Shown: positions 1 through 12,349, counted from the stretch's first letter. The stretch is 64,000 nt of DNA from Aspidapion aeneum (GCA_963576565.1 OY755038.1:137427624-137491623), one strand, 5' to 3'. Notes: generated by a model from the sequence alone, not told the origin. Translations and numbers: made by a program.

Positions 1-1540
1 AAAACTCTTCTTCAATTTATTTCATCAATATTTATCTAAAATACCTACTTACTTAATAGTTTATACATCTCTTTCCAAATTTAAGCACGGAAAAATAATA
101 GAAATTAAAGTTCTTAAGTTTATAATAAACGCACACCGCGTGAAAATGTATTTTCCTTAAAAACTACCTGAACATGTTTTTATTTTTTCTATCTCACTTT
201 CTTTTGTCAGCCACCCTATTAGACTCATTCACATCGGTTCAATACGGTCAGTAACCGACCCCGTCAATAATATCAGTAATTAAGGATCCTGTAGAAAAAA
301 TTAGCAATTGTTTTTTATTCATAACTGTTTTTTAACTTTATTTTGACTAAATAAACCTTTGTTGTGTAGGTCATGTATTTTTTCTTAGAATTGACATAAA
401 CAATATGTGTGGCGTTTACCCATGCATTTGCTAATTGTATCAAATTCATAACGAGGTTAATTATAATAAAAATATTTGCAAGCCTAGGGGTTTTCGTTTG
501 TGACCTGCCAGTTATTATATACTTTAATAATTTTATTTAAGTAAAAATAATGCTAAATGCAATGCGAGAAACGACTGCTACGCGTATAATTAAATTTTAA
601 ATCACTTATTTGTACTCTTGTCAGTATGTCTGTATTTCATACAACTCAAAAACTATTTGACCGATTCTACTCAAATAATTTTTTTTCTCTGCAAGACTTA
701 CTAGCTCTGGTAATTTCTCCTCCCGTCCAAAGTTCAGCCACTGCCTTCCGCAGACTATATTTCGTGGAGTTACTCCTTACATTACCTGCTGGACAGGTGC
801 CTCAGCGGCAATTCTGGCATCTTACCGGACGCCTGCTTTCTTTTTCAGGATAAATGTGTCCCTTCCAGTATCTTTGCATCTTGCCTTAACCCTTTTTTCG
901 GTGGTGCCCATTCTCTAGCTTTTGCTATTCCCTTTATTTCGTCCACTTCCCTTCTGGATGCGTGTACCTAGTATTTTTTGACACCACCTATGGCCTTCAT
1001 TGGTCCAAATGACTTTTGACCTCTTATGGTAGAACACCACTGTGTTCTTGTTTATTGATCCCAGACTTTGGGACCTGTATTATTTTAAAATCTTCTGTAT
1101 TTAAAATATCTTTGGCTCGCTGCGGCGAAACTTTTGCCACTGCTTCAACTCAATTTTTTGCAATAAGCGTCCCGATTTTTCCTCGGGAATTCCTTCTTTC
1201 CTCCTAAATTTTTTCAGTTGCTTGGAAACGCTCCTTTTGGGCTCCTTGTAGCTTACTATTTGCTTTGTCGGGCCGAGTTCTCCCCGTTTCTCGTCCACCT
1301 CTCTTCTTCTTAAGTCCCGTTTTTCCCTCAGGACTCTTTTTTCTGCAACACTCCGTTTGCTTTCTCCGCCTTATTAGCCTAGTTTACGTTCTCGTCAGCG
1401 TTGCTTTTCAAGTTCCTAATATCCTTTAGAACTCCTTTATACCTTCTGCAGCATTGGCTCTTTTTCTTCTAAGTTCTTCTTACTCACATTATTAAATACA
1501 TAACATCCCTTTTTCTCCGGAATTCGTGTTTTATACAACA
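1..1540. other. No gene recognised; AT-rich, then pyrimidine-rich
   Basis: I see no recognisable gene. The first ~600 bases are plain AT-rich DNA. From about 620 the + strand becomes strongly C+T-rich (the - strand is purine-rich), and this bias continues with breaks to about 6300. The short open frames here translate to low-complexity Lys/Glu/Arg-rich (- strand) or Phe/Leu/Ser-rich (+ strand) peptides, as expected from the composition. I found no splice-bounded frame or known domain. Confidence 0.6.
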
Positions 1541-2010
1541 CGTCTGTCCTTCAGAACTCCTCTAAATTATCCTTCTTCTTCCTATTTAATCGTTAAACTC
1601 CATTTTCCTTCAGAGTTCACGTTTACGTCACGACGTCCTACACGTCTGTTCTGCCCTATAGGTCTCCCTTTTCTTCTTTAATTTCGCTTCCTGAGACCCT
1701 AATATCCTTCAGGACTCCTCTAAATTATCCTTCTCTCTTCCTGTTTAATCGTTAAACTCCATTTTTCTTCAGAGTACACGTTTACGTCACGACGTCCTAC
1801 ACGTCTGCTCTGCCCCATAGGCCTCCTTTGTCTTCTTTAGTTTGGCGTCCTGAGACCCTAATTTCCTTCAGGACTCCTCTAAATTATCCTTCTCTCTCTT
1901 CCTATTTAATCGTTAAACTCCAGTTTCCTTCGGAGTTCACATTTACGTCACGGCGTCCTGTAATTCTTTTCTGCCCAATTGGCCTACTTTATCCCTTTTT
2001 CTTCAAATTT
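1541..2010. repeat. Degenerate tandem repeat, ~157-bp unit, three copies
   Basis: Three successive units share the phrases CTCCTCTAAATTATCC, TTTAATCGTTAAACTCC and TTTACGTCACGACGTCC. CTCCTCTAAATTATCC recurs near 1557, 1714 and 1875, giving a period of about 157 bp. The copies differ by scattered substitutions and small indels. The unit is pyrimidine-rich on the + strand and contains a TTACGTCACG motif (CRE-like) in each copy. I do not recognise the family. Confidence 0.8.
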
Positions 2011-2148
2011 ACTTTTCTTTACTTCCTGAGTCCCTAGTTTCCTTTAGAACTACTTCTGCGTTTTTTTACCTCAGCCTTTACTTTTCTTTACTTCCTGAGT
2101 CCCTAATTTCCTTTAGAACTACTTCTGCGTTTTTTTACCTCAGCCTTT
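2011..2148. repeat. 69-bp tandem duplication
   Basis: Two adjacent, almost identical 69-bp units begin at 2011 and 2080, each starting ACTTTTCTTTACTTCCTGAG and ending in a CTCAGCC stretch. It directly follows the ~157-bp array and shares its pyrimidine bias, so it probably comes from the same unstable block. Confidence 0.85.
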
Positions 2149-3595
2149 CTTCTTTTCAGTGTATTATTTTTGTCCGTAGTCCTTACTTTCCTTAAGGTCT
2201 TAATTTCCTACTTTTTATCAACTACCTATGTGGGTATTTGCTTCTTCTAAAATATTGCCCGCCTTTTACCTATTAACAGAAAGTATTTACTTTAGCATAT
2301 AAAACTACTTTATGATGAGTTTCAGATATCTCGATAGATACTATATGGCTAACCAAGATCCACACAAAACGCATACACTGCAACTACTTTAAATATGTAC
2401 CTGTAGGTTCAATTGGTTTGAAAAAACACATGTATGTTTTAACTTTTTTAGCCCCATCAGCTGTAACTTCTCAATGTCTAAAAGGGCTTTTTTCCAGCTC
2501 AACTACTCGCTGTAAAGACTCATTACTCAATCTTTGTAACAGCTGTGGGCAACAATTATTTGTAACAAACAAAACTTTTTTTTGCTTAATTCGCATAAAA
2601 ACTAATTTTTGACTTTTTAATAACAAAAATTGTTACCTTTTCAGTTTATTAATCAGCTGTTAGTAGCGCTATATTCAGCCTATTTATGTGTCTTTGAGTT
2701 AATTTTTTCCGCAAAATTAAGGATGCATCAACTTATCTTTCACGCTTCCTAAAAAAAATTATCCCACATTGTGTGAATCTCGCCTTGGTCGCTACTGAAT
2801 TTTTCTTTTTGTGTAACCCAAATTTTCCTAGCAATTATTTTTATCTTTTCGATATTTTGGGACACTTTTTGCAAAATCTCATTTTATGTCTTTTACTTTG
2901 TTGAAATATTTTCCTTAAGAACCACAAATTTTTAGTTTCTTGCCAATTTACGACCTACTCGAGGTTTGTCTTATTAACTTGCTGGTGCTCAAAAGGTGTT
3001 TATTACTTATAATAATTTTTATTCACTCTACTTTTAGGTGCCTCTTAAAAACAAAAACTGTTTAACCTTACATATAATGCCGTGACCTATAAAATCTTTA
3101 GGCTTTTTTATTACCAAAAAGAAAAATTACCCTTATAAGTTCTAGTTTATTTCCTAAAAATTTCCCAAAAAGCAAAAATATGTTATATCGCGCCCTGACC
3201 TGGGTATTTGCACGGTTTCAACAAAACAAATAATTTACTACGTCTACTACCTTAGACGCTACTGATTTTTGCGTGTTACCAACTCTTTTGACAGCTATTT
3301 TATTTTTGTCGTTTCGAGGGTCTACCTCTGTCTAGTTTTTAATTTATTTTAGACCTCGTTGAACAATTTTTATTTATTTTTTCCCAATTTATTGCCTACT
3401 AGAGGTTTGTTTTATTATTTCCTCTAAAACAGCTCAGCTCTTTCTGTTGCTCTGTTTTCGTTTAGCAACTTCAATCCTCTCCCTAGTGGATTGACTAAGA
3501 GGGAATCAAAGAAGAAAAACCAAAGATTTTTTTTTGGAATTTTCTGTATTAATTTAAGACTAAAATATACTTTTTGTTTGTGTTATTTGTGCTAG
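2149..3595. other. No gene recognised
   Basis: AT-rich, + strand T-rich sequence. No frame has a recognisable domain or convincing splice boundaries. Two related phrases (CGACCTACTCGAGGTTTGTCTTATT near 2949 and a variant near 3393) and repeated TTTTTCCCAATTTA-like text suggest decayed duplication, but I cannot define a unit. Confidence 0.5.
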
Positions 3596-4650
3596 AACTC
3601 CTCAACTTCGGTATTCTCCCTAGTTGATTGACTAAGAAAAAAAACAAAAAAGAAAAAAACAATATCTAGACTTTTTCTGTTGATAAACGACAAAAATAAT
3701 CAATTTTGCTCTATGTTCACGTGCTTCGTGCGTAAAACTTCCCCAACTCCAATATTCTCTTCAATTGACTGACCAAGAAAAAACAAAGAGAAAATAAATC
3801 TCTAAACTTTTTCTGTTGATTAAAGACAAAAATAACGAATTTTGCTCTAGGTTCGTGTGCTTTGTGTGCAAAACTTCCCCAACTCCAATATTCTCTTCAA
3901 TTGACTGACCAAGAAAAAAAACAAAGAACAAATAAATATCTAAACTTTTTCTGTTGATTAAAGAAAAAAAATAATTGACTTTTCTAGGCTCGTGTGCTTT
4001 GTGCGTAAAACTCCCCAACTCCAATATTTTCTTCAATTGCCTGACCAAAAAACCAAAAAAAAGATAAATATCTAAACTTTTTCTGTTGATTAAAGATAAA
4101 AATAATTAATTTTTCTAGGCTCGTGTGCTTTGTGTGTGAAACTCCCCAACTCCAATATTCTCTTCAATTGACTGGCCAAGAAGAAAACAAAGAACCAATA
4201 ACTATCTAAACTTTTTCTGTTGATTAAAGAAAAAAATAATTAACTTTTCTAGGCTCGTGTGCTTTGTGCGTGAAACTCCCCAACTCCAATATTCTCTCCA
4301 ATTGCCTGACCAAAAAACCAAAGAAAAGATAAATATCTACACTTTTTCTGTTGATTAAAGAAAAAAATAATTAATTTTTCTAGGCTCGTGTGCTTTGTGC
4401 GTGAAACTCCCCAACTCCAATATTTTCTGCCAATGGCTGACTAAGAGAGAAGTCAAAGAAAAACAACTTTTTTGACTTTTGTTTGTGTTATACGTACTAT
4501 AACTCCAACTTAAATATTCTCCCTAGTTGATTGACTAATAAAAAAACAACGAAAAAACAAATATCTAGACTTTTAATGTTGATTAAAGTAAAAAAAATAA
4601 TGAATTTTGCCCTAGGTTTGTGTGCTTTGTGCCTAAAACTCCCAACTGCA
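3596..4650. repeat. Degenerate tandem repeat, ~130-138-bp unit, about seven copies
   Basis: Each unit carries CCCCAACTCCAATATTCTC, then a GACTGACCAAGA stretch, an A-rich tract, CTTTTTCTGTTGATTAAAG and CTCGTGTGCTTTGTGCG. The CTTTTTCTGTTGATTAAAG phrase recurs near 3669, 3807, 3945, 4076, 4209 and 4342, so the period is about 131-138 bp. Outer copies (3596-3720 and 4500-4650) are the most diverged. Peptides read from it (95 aa on the - strand) are by-products of the repeat, not a gene. Confidence 0.85.
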
Positions 4651-7035
4651 ATATTTTCTCGAAATGACTGACTAATAAAGAAATCAAAGAAAAAACAGCT
4701 TTTTTGGAATTTTTATATTAATAAAAGACTAAAATATTGGATTTTGCTTTTTCAACGGTAGTTTTTTAAAGCGATGGCCCTTTCGCCTGGGTCGATAACC
4801 TTTAAAGATAGTACAGCTTTGATTTTTTGAATTCGTAACGTTATTGTAACCAGATCGCTTTTTTCCGTTACCTACTAATATTCTTTATGCAATCGGTTGG
4901 GTATTTCCTTTGGTACTTTATTTAACAAATCATACTTTCTTTTCCTATTTTATAAAGTCAGTAGCGTCGTGGGGTTTAGATTTTTTCGAAATATATTATT
5001 ATTATATATTTTTTTCCTTCACCAAAAAAACACGCTGTTTACGCTTTTGCCGTCTCTTTTCAAAATTTTTCCCTATCACTGGTTTAATAATGGTTCAATT
5101 GAACTTCTGTGTTTTTAACCAAACCTGTATGTCTACCTCTCTTACGTTAAGTATATTCGATTTATGGCTCTTTTTTTTCGGTTTGACTACCACTTTTTGT
5201 CAACGTACTTAACCTGGCTGCCAATTTTTGACAGTTTTCATGCGTTCAGCCTGATAAGCCCCGGGCTTTACCAATTTTGTTAACTTTGTTGAACTTTATT
5301 GCTATTCTACCTACGTCTGACTACCAATTTCGTCAGGTGGACCTCTAAACTACCCCGCAATCACCGGGACTATTTTTATCAAGTCTTTTGCCTAACCAGC
5401 GTGGTTTTTGTGATGAGAACAAAATATCTTCACGGTGCCCTGGTCAGGGTTATTGGATATTTCGTTATCCTGGCCCAAATAGCTCTAAATATTATTTCTC
5501 AAGTTGCCCTAAAAATTGGTCTCTCGGATACACTTGGTTTTTGGTCTGTGTCTTTTGTGAATTTTCCCCCGCGGTTGGATTACCCAACTCGATCTCTTGC
5601 CACGAAATATCTGGCGTTACGGGCCTCCCTTCGGTATTAAGTTTGATCGGTATCCCGTCCTGCGGGATCGATTTTTGTAACGTCTCGCGTCTTTGTCTTT
5701 TCGCTTCCCTAACTCTCTTCCCTGGTTTCCTTCGTGGCATACGAACAACCCACCCTTCTTACTGCGAAAAGATACCGCCTCGTCCCCAGGATTCAGTTTC
5801 GTTTTAGTATTCTGATTCCTGACGAACGTTGGTACGCTCTCTTTTCGCTGCAGTAAGGATGAGCCCTATCCCACTCTCAATTTAAATATACACGATCAAA
5901 ATTTTCTCTCGCCTGTAGTCCTCCTTTCGAAAGTTATCAGGCCGAAAGTAATTTTGATCACCCTGTATACAAATGTAAGAATAGAACTTCGCATACACGC
6001 GCCTGAAAACCACGTTCTGTCGAGTAAGCGAAAAAACCGTCTGTTATTTGTTTGTCACTGCTTGTTTTTATTATGTGGCTTTACGAGCCGCCGTAATATT
6101 TTTTATTTTACTTTTTTTTAAAGCTATTTGGGCGACACAAAAAAAATTATTAGTCACTAGGATGGTGCCCTTGGCCAACTACCTTGCTCTTTTTTTCTTT
6201 AATCCCCGCTAGTTGTTGAATTGCGAAAAAAAAATAATTTTGGACTACGTATATTTAAGAAAACTAAAAAAAAAACCCACTTTATAATTGACTTTTTTCC
6301 CTTACAAATTTTAACCCCTGCGTCCCTTTGTATTTTAAACTCGGCTTGCCTCCACCATGTCACGAATTGGGGGGGCCGGGGCTGGTTACAGGTATTGCCC
6401 GGTCGTTAATTACCAGCCACTACCTTACAACCCCAATACTATTCGTTATTAACAATTTGTTTAAATGATACCGCGCCGGTCGAATCGATCTAACGGAGTT
6501 ATTTCGATTCGAGCCGACAGAGATCTTTGTTTAAAAACTCAGGGATGCAGATTAAATAACACCTGTAGGGGGTTAAAAGATGTATTATAAAACTAAGAAC
6601 CGATAAATGATACAGCAAATGTTGGGGAGTTGGCTATGGGGGCGACACCCGGACTTACCTGGAAACAACAGAATTTGCGGCCGGCTGGTTATCTAGGAAC
6701 CCCAGTTCACGCCCAAATTATCGTCAGTCGATTACGTCACTCGATGTGGCCGCCCGCACTCACCCGGTCTTAACGTTCGTTATAAGGAAAAAAGCCGAAA
6801 GTTTAGTTCCGCGAGGCGACGCCCGCCCCGCGGTATTTAGTTCTCCGAGTCTCTGTCAGAAAAAAGCCCGGAAATATGCATTGCCCGCGAATTTATAAAC
6901 TATTTCTGCCGAATTGCAATAATAGTTATTGACGTCAATCGATTTATAACGACTTTAGGTTGTCCCAAAAAGTTAATACATATAATAATTTATTAAGTTC
7001 CTTTTTAGTTATTTGGGAAATATTGGTTTAACTTT
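4651..7035. other. No gene recognised; GC-richer patch at 6340-6960
   Basis: No gene is supported. 5880-5960 contains facing GATCAAAATT / AATTTTGATC copies next to CACCCTGTATAC, a short sequence often seen at the ends of small insect inverted-repeat elements; this may be a decayed MITE. About 6340-6960 is clearly richer in G+C and CpG than its surroundings, with GATTACGTCACTCG and several CCGCCCG-type words. It could be a promoter or first-exon region or the start of an unrecognised element. Confidence 0.45.
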
Positions 7036-7440
7036 ATGTTACGCGCCCTTCGTGACAATATCATGTTTGGTTCACCTGAAGAAGAACACTTAGAGGTTAA
7101 TGACTATGTCGAACGTTTAAGGCAAAAGCTGCACGATATCCATGAAGTGGTTAGAGAGCGAATAGAAATAGCCAGTGACCGCATGAAAGCGAGGTATGAC
7201 CTGAAAGCAAACTCTTCAGGGTTCAAAGAGAATGATCAAGTCTGGCTATACAATCCTCGACGCAAGAAAGGAAGATCACCTAAGTTGACACCACCATGGG
7301 AAGGGCCTTATAAAGTTGTTAAGAGAATTAATGATGTAGTCTACCGAATCCAGAAAAGCCCGAAGTCCAAGATGAAAGTTGTTCATCTAGACAGACTAAA
7401 ACCTTACCTGGGAAATGTTGATCGAGACGATCAAACCTGA
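7036..7440 (+). pseudogene. Gypsy integrase C-terminal fragment
   Basis: This 134-residue frame matches the last ~125 residues of the complete gypsy polyprotein at 45039-49169 almost residue for residue, including the GPY/F-type stretch WEGPYKVVKRI and the ending DRLKPYLGNVD. It is the tail of a Ty3/gypsy integrase, which joins retrotransposon cDNA to the host genome. Clear homology begins near 7056; everything upstream (gag, protease, RT, RNase H, integrase core) is missing, so the start codon is incidental. A purine tract and an LTR follow directly, so this is the 3' end of a 5'-truncated element. Confidence 0.9.
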
Positions 7441-7452
7441 AAAGGACGATAG

Positions 7453-7885
7453 TGTTACAAATTTAAGTTATTTAAATTTTATAGTTAAAATTTATTTATG
7501 TTTAGTGTAGTATTAGGTTGACGTATTTTATGGTTGTATTCTTAATCTAGGTTTTAGTTGCGTTATCTGTGACAAACTGGTATGTGAACGGTCCGGTTCT
7601 AGAAAAGGGCGGAATGATTCCGAATCGAACAAGGATGGAAAATTCTCGAATTATAGGCAGACCCTCATATATAGGGCCGGACGTCGTGCATCTGGCAGTC
7701 AGAGGTAACCAATGGTAGTGATCGCTAGATGTTAACGCGAAGTTAATAGGCGTTTTAAAGTAGTGAATTATTAGCAAGTTATTAGTAAGTTTAAATGCGT
7801 GTTTTTGTACATAATTTGTCGGAATAAATTGACGTATCGTTTTCAACAATTGCGAGTTTTAATTTGTTGTTGTGAGCCCGTAACA
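7453..7885 (+). mobile_element. 3' LTR of truncated gypsy element, variant subfamily
   Basis: A 433-bp LTR bounded by TGTTAC and GTAACA, preceded by the polypurine tract GAAAAGGACGATAG. It is homologous to the 395-bp LTRs at 42951 and 49182 (shared starts, TATATA box, AATAAA, TGCGAGTTT and CCCGTAACA ends) but differs over its middle third, with about 40 extra bases in the U3/R region. It therefore belongs to a sister subfamily of the complete element. Confidence 0.92.
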
Positions 7886-8724
7886 ATACTATTTTTTTGG
7901 TATAAACTTTTATAACTGCCATATTAAATGCAATGTTTTTTAAATATTTTTTGTTAATAAAAACAAGTCTCTAGCGAGACATAATAATGAAATATTATTG
8001 ATATTTTTTAAAAGAGAAAGCAAAAAATTAATTTAAAAAAATATATATTTTTTTTAATACATTTTCGAGGTTATTTTGACAGCCTGTACCTCCTCCACTT
8101 GTAATATTATCAAAAAAAGGAGTACCACATTTTTTAATCACAATTAGCTGAGTATTAAGCTGGCTGTGACAGATTTTTTTTTTGTATAACCCGTTTTCAC
8201 CCACTCCTCTTTAAAAATCCTATATCTTAAAAACAGATGTATGTTGACCCCATGTTATATAAACTTTTTTCTTGGAAATAACCTCCTCTATCACCTGCTG
8301 CACTATGGCCCCTAAGTTATAGGACACTCTGTATAATAATCACTTAATTATAAATAATATTTTTTTATTTTTATTTTATTTGGTAAATAAAATTTAAATA
8401 GATTTTTTTATGGAAATCAAAAGTATTTTGTTGATAAAACTGAATAAGTCATATTTTTAACATTTGCAAATGTAAAAAAACACAGACTCATACCAAATAT
8501 TTTCTAAAAAAACTAATTGCTAGAGTTTAATAAAGTAATGAATGGATTTTGGTAAAATGCTCTGAATTTCGGGATTTGTGGATAATTTGCGTTATTTAGT
8601 TTTTTTTTCTAAAATTAATTTTAATATCTACAAAAAATCTTTACAGGTACATGTGACTTTTTTTAGTAAATGCAATTAATCATCTTGATTATTTAAAATT
8701 TTTGTCTTATAAATAATTTTTTAG
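7886..8724. other. Intronic or intergenic AT-rich DNA
   Basis: No gene recognised. If the exon at 8725 is real this is its upstream intron. A stretch around 8060-8330 has the look of a small dispersed element (CACTCCTCTTTAAAAATCC, GGACACTCTGTATA) but I cannot define its ends. The left breakpoint of the 17.5-kb tandem duplication lies here, at 8470. Confidence 0.5.
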
Positions 8725-8844
8725 TTCCACTTCATTATCGTCAGCCGTTGACACTCCCAAATCTGCAAATCTCCGGCCTGATATCCAATTTGATGATTTG
8801 ATTGAATTCCCTAACAGCTTAAAAGATGATACAATGCAAACTTG
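8725..8844 (+). CDS. Putative internal exon of an unidentified host gene (copy A)
   Basis: A 120-bp exon bounded by a good acceptor (ATAATTTTTTAG, 8713-8724) and a perfect donor (GTAAGT, 8845-8850). Only one + frame is open across it: one base, 39 codons, then two bases, with the other frames stopped. The peptide runs from STSLSSAVDTPKS through LRPDIQFDDLIEF to KDDTMQT. The 120-bp length with matching phases makes it symmetric, so including or skipping it keeps the frame. I do not recognise the protein. Upstream exons are not visible in this window. It lies between a gypsy LTR and a LINE, and is unlike any transposon frame around it. Confidence 0.6.
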
Positions 8845-10335
8845 GTAAGTTAACATTAGCATACAGCAGGAGGTGTAAAAGTTATGGTATATGTCATAAA
8901 AGTGATTAATATGGGCAAAAGTTCTGAAATATGGTATTTTTAAAATTTCTTATTTATAGACTATTCTTTCTACAATTCTCGGGACATTTTTGGGAGATAC
9001 ATAACTTTTATGTCTATTTTAAATAGAACTTGCCATTTTTGCCTAAAATTACATAAAAGAAAACTTTTGCTTTTTTTAATATGACAAAAGCAGACTACAT
9101 GATTTTGTGCGAAAAATACCCAAAACAATGGAACTGAATTGATTGAAGTTTTCAAATGCATTACTTGTGCTTTGATAGTTGGTACAGGATCAGGATTCAG
9201 TTTTATATACAATTTTAGGGGGTTTCTCGACTTTTGGTCAGTACTGTTTGTTGGTACCAGTAAAAGAAAAAGTCTTAAAGCTCACTACAAAATATAAATA
9301 AATATAAAGGGAAGGTCAGGTTTCTTATGTGCTGATGGATGTGAAGTAAGTTAATCTAGATCCTAGGTAGTTGCATATTGATTATTTGTATGTATTAATA
9401 AGTTACGTCTTTATTAAACTTTATGTACCTATTATTTTTAAATACTAAAAACAATGAAAAGTTAATTGCTTTAAAAAGTTATATTAAAATAATTTTAATA
9501 AAAAAACATAAACCAATGAGTGCTTTTTATTTCGAGGCAAGATTTTTGCTGATAAAATATAACAAAAAAATCTATATTATAAGTATAGGCTGTCTCATTT
9601 TTATCATTTGGGTGGTTTCGAGAACTTCTAGAGAAGATTGAAGAAAAAACGACTACACCTTAGTGTGCTTTAATTTGAAGAGAATAATGATGGTAAACAT
9701 CGCACATCAATATTATAAACATAGAAACCGAAAACACCCAAAAGTGTCGAAAATGCACCCTGTACACTAGGAGATCAAATAGACTCTTTAAATCCTAATG
9801 CAAAAATTTTGATAAATATCTCAAGGTCTGAGTATATAATTCGGAGGTTTTGACTTTTTTTAACAGAACAAATCTACTTACTGTAAAAAATTTACTAAGA
9901 GCAATGTATTACCAAGGTGAAAGAGTAAAAAGCTAAAAAAACACCTTTGACAATTTGAAATAAAAAGAAACACTTTAACCTGTGTTTTAAATTTTAGGGA
10001 TTAAAGTAACACTTTTCTATATCCAGAAAAAAATAATATAAAGTAGATTTCTTATCTTTAGGGAAAAATAATAAAAATCAAAACTACGGATATTACCAGC
10101 TGTAAATAAGTTATTGATTTCTAATATTATAAATCGATAAAAGAATTAATTCTGTAAAAAGAGTCATTTAAATAGAATGGCTGTCAAGCTGTACCGGTAA
10201 TATTTTACACTAATTTAAATTTTATAATTTTGTGTTCAAAAATTTTATAGGAAAATGTCTATAATTTATTTTATTTTCAACAAAATCTGCACGCCCAAGG
10301 TTTTTTCATCGATTTCTTTTTTATACCTATTACAG
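8845..10335 (+). other. Probable intron (copy A)
   Basis: AT-rich sequence between the two putative exons; no recognisable coding domain. A - strand frame at 8970-9212 and a + strand frame at 9423-9641 are conserved in copy B only because the whole segment is duplicated. GAAAATGCACCCTGTACAC near 9752 resembles the end of a small dispersed element. Confidence 0.5.
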
Positions 10336-10402
10336 TGTTGCCTGCGAGGATTCGGCAAAATTTTCTGAGATTTCATGCATGATGAATGAATTTGCGTATT
10401 AA
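10336..10402 (+). CDS. Putative terminal exon of the same host gene (copy A)
   Basis: The acceptor has a pyrimidine-rich tract and CTATTACAG (10327-10335). Joined to the exon at 8725-8844 (two-base overhang TG plus the first T here), the frame stays open for VACEDSAKFSEISCMMNEFAY and ends at TAA 10400-10402. Phase agreement between two independently predicted splice sites supports a real pair. The 3' UTR is broken about 40 bp downstream by LINE sequence on the opposite strand, so the natural polyadenylation site is not visible. The protein is not recognised, and acceptor use is inferred from sequence alone. Confidence 0.45.
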
Positions 10403-10445
10403 ATAATGGGGATGTGTCTTCTAGGGTTCCTTGACTTTCTTTGCA

Positions 10446-12340
10446 TTTTTTGCTTTTACTATTCTTTTTTCCAGTTCTTTACAGTCTGTTCCCGTCTTAT
10501 CAAATGTGACACCCAAGTATACATACTCATTACATGGAGATATTGTTTGTCCATTTTCTAGTTCTAATTCACTTGATTCGTTTCCAATACATAAGTACTG
10601 TTTTTTGTCCACATTCACTGTTAACCCCCACTTTTGGTATTCTTCCGTTAACTTTCTCATCATGTACTCCATGTCTTCTTTATCATTAGCTACAATTACT
10701 TGGTCGTCAGCAAACTGTAGTGTGTATATGGTAAATCAGTCGTTAAGTTGTATTCCCATGCCGTGTACTTTGCGTTTCCAGTTTTTTAGAGCTACTGCGA
10801 TATATATTTCAAAAAGAGTTGGAGAGATACAACATCCCTGTCTTAAGCCTTTCGTTACCAGGAATTCTTTTGAAAGTCGATTTCCAATTTTAATTTTAGA
10901 TTTTTACCCTTTGATAGTTCTTTCATCGCTTTTATGTATGTATGATTGATATTAGTCTGCTATAACACTGTCCATAATTCTTCTACTGGAACGGTATCAT
11001 ATGCTTTTTGTAGGTCCACAAAGGTAACATGAGTCTCTATATTTCTGGCGCTCCTTTTCTCAATTACTTGTTTAAGACAAAAAACATTATCACTTCAAGA
11101 TCTGCCTGCACGAAACCCACTTTGCTGTTCTTCTTCTTGTTCATGAAAATCATTCTCTGTTAGATCTCTAAGAATCTTACCGTACAATCTACTTAGAGTA
11201 CTGGTTACTGAAATTCCTATGTAATTGTTGCAATCCAGCTTGTTTCCTTTTTTATGTATTGAGGATATGAATGCAATTTTCCAATCATCAGGTACTGGAT
11301 GTCCGTTTGTGCATTGATTGATAATATTTGTGAGATTTTCGAGTAGTTTCTCTGATCCATATTTAAGCATTTCAGCATATATTCCCCCAGGTCCGCTAGC
11401 TTTTCCGGATTTAAGCTTCTTAATACTATTATATATATACTTAATATATCATTTCTTTTTCGATGATTACTTCCTCTCCATTTACTTCTATGTCTCTCCT
11501 CGGAGAGGCTGCCAGATATTCGGGTCTCCTCTCCTGCAGCAGTCCCTTATAGTGTTCTGTCCATTGTTCTGGGTTGATGATCTGGATGTTTACTGTTTCT
11601 TTTGTTGGGTTTTTTACTGTAGAAATGAATTTCCATACTTAAGAACTCTGCCTACTTCCTACGTCTGTATTTATAACGTGGCATTTGCGCTCGAACATTT
11701 AATTTTTTTCTGTGCGTATCAAATTTCTTAGCTGTCTTCTGGTATGTCTGTAGATTTCTAGGTCTCTTTGCTCATTAGTACTGAGCTATTTCAAATATGT
11801 GCATTTTTTCTCCTTGACCGTTTCCTGTATTTCTTCCGTCCACCACATCTTATTGTTATTTCTATTATCTTGGTATCCAACAGCTTCTTTGCTTGCTTCC
11901 TTCAAGCTTTTTACTATGTTTGTATATATCTCTTCAAATGAGTGATCGGTGTTTATTAATTTTTCATCTAATCGGTTCTGATACAATCTTTGAGTACTTT
12001 CGATTTCTAGACGTCTAAAGTTGTATTATTCATTTTCTCTAATACTTTCGTCCTTATTTGTTTTTCTTACAGGGAATAATATTTTTGCTTTTACCAGATG
12101 GTAATCAGATCCACAGGTAACACCCCGAAGTGTGCGCACATTATACCACTTTAGTTCCGAGTGTTGTCCACCTATAGCATAATCAATGATTGATCTAAGA
12201 TTTCTTGTTGGCTGAATCCAGGTATCCCGATGAATATCCTTATGTTTAAAAAAACCATTATTTATTTTTAGATTATAGGTTTCTCTTTCCCTGGTATTGC
12301 CGATTTTTAATATGTTAAGTTCCCCTCTGTCCTCTAACAT
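10446..12340 (-). pseudogene. RTE-like LINE, endonuclease-RT fragment (copy A)
   Basis: Reading leftwards, the fragments cover the end of an AP-type endonuclease (NGFFKHKDIH, TWIQPTRNLRSIIDYAIG, then RTLRGVTCGSDYHLV), a linker (KMWWTEEIQETVKEKK), the RT finger region (DWKIAFISSIHKKGNKLDCN, QSGFRAGRS) and the thumb-side region (QKWGLTVNVDK, ELENGQTISPCNEYVYLGV). These are hallmarks of an RTE-like non-LTR retrotransposon. The frame is broken repeatedly. The 5' part of the endonuclease is missing, and homology to the sister LINE stops near 10446 after the ELEKRIVKAK stretch, so both ends are lost. It abuts a truncated gypsy pol at its right side. Confidence 0.88.
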
Positions 12341-12349
12341 AAGTCAGTT

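Noticed and set aside
3761..4048. 95-codon - strand frame with repeated QSIEENIGVGEVLHTK-like peptides
   Set aside because: Product of the ~134-bp tandem repeat; the period does not keep the frame and the neighbouring units are not coding.
8970..9212. 80-codon - strand frame in the putative intron
   Set aside because: No recognised domain; its preservation at 26641-26883 follows from recent segmental duplication, not selection.
10431..10949. 172-codon + strand frame (and its copies at 16051, 28102 and 33711)
   Set aside because: Antisense shadow of the LINE RT frame on the - strand; no independent domain.
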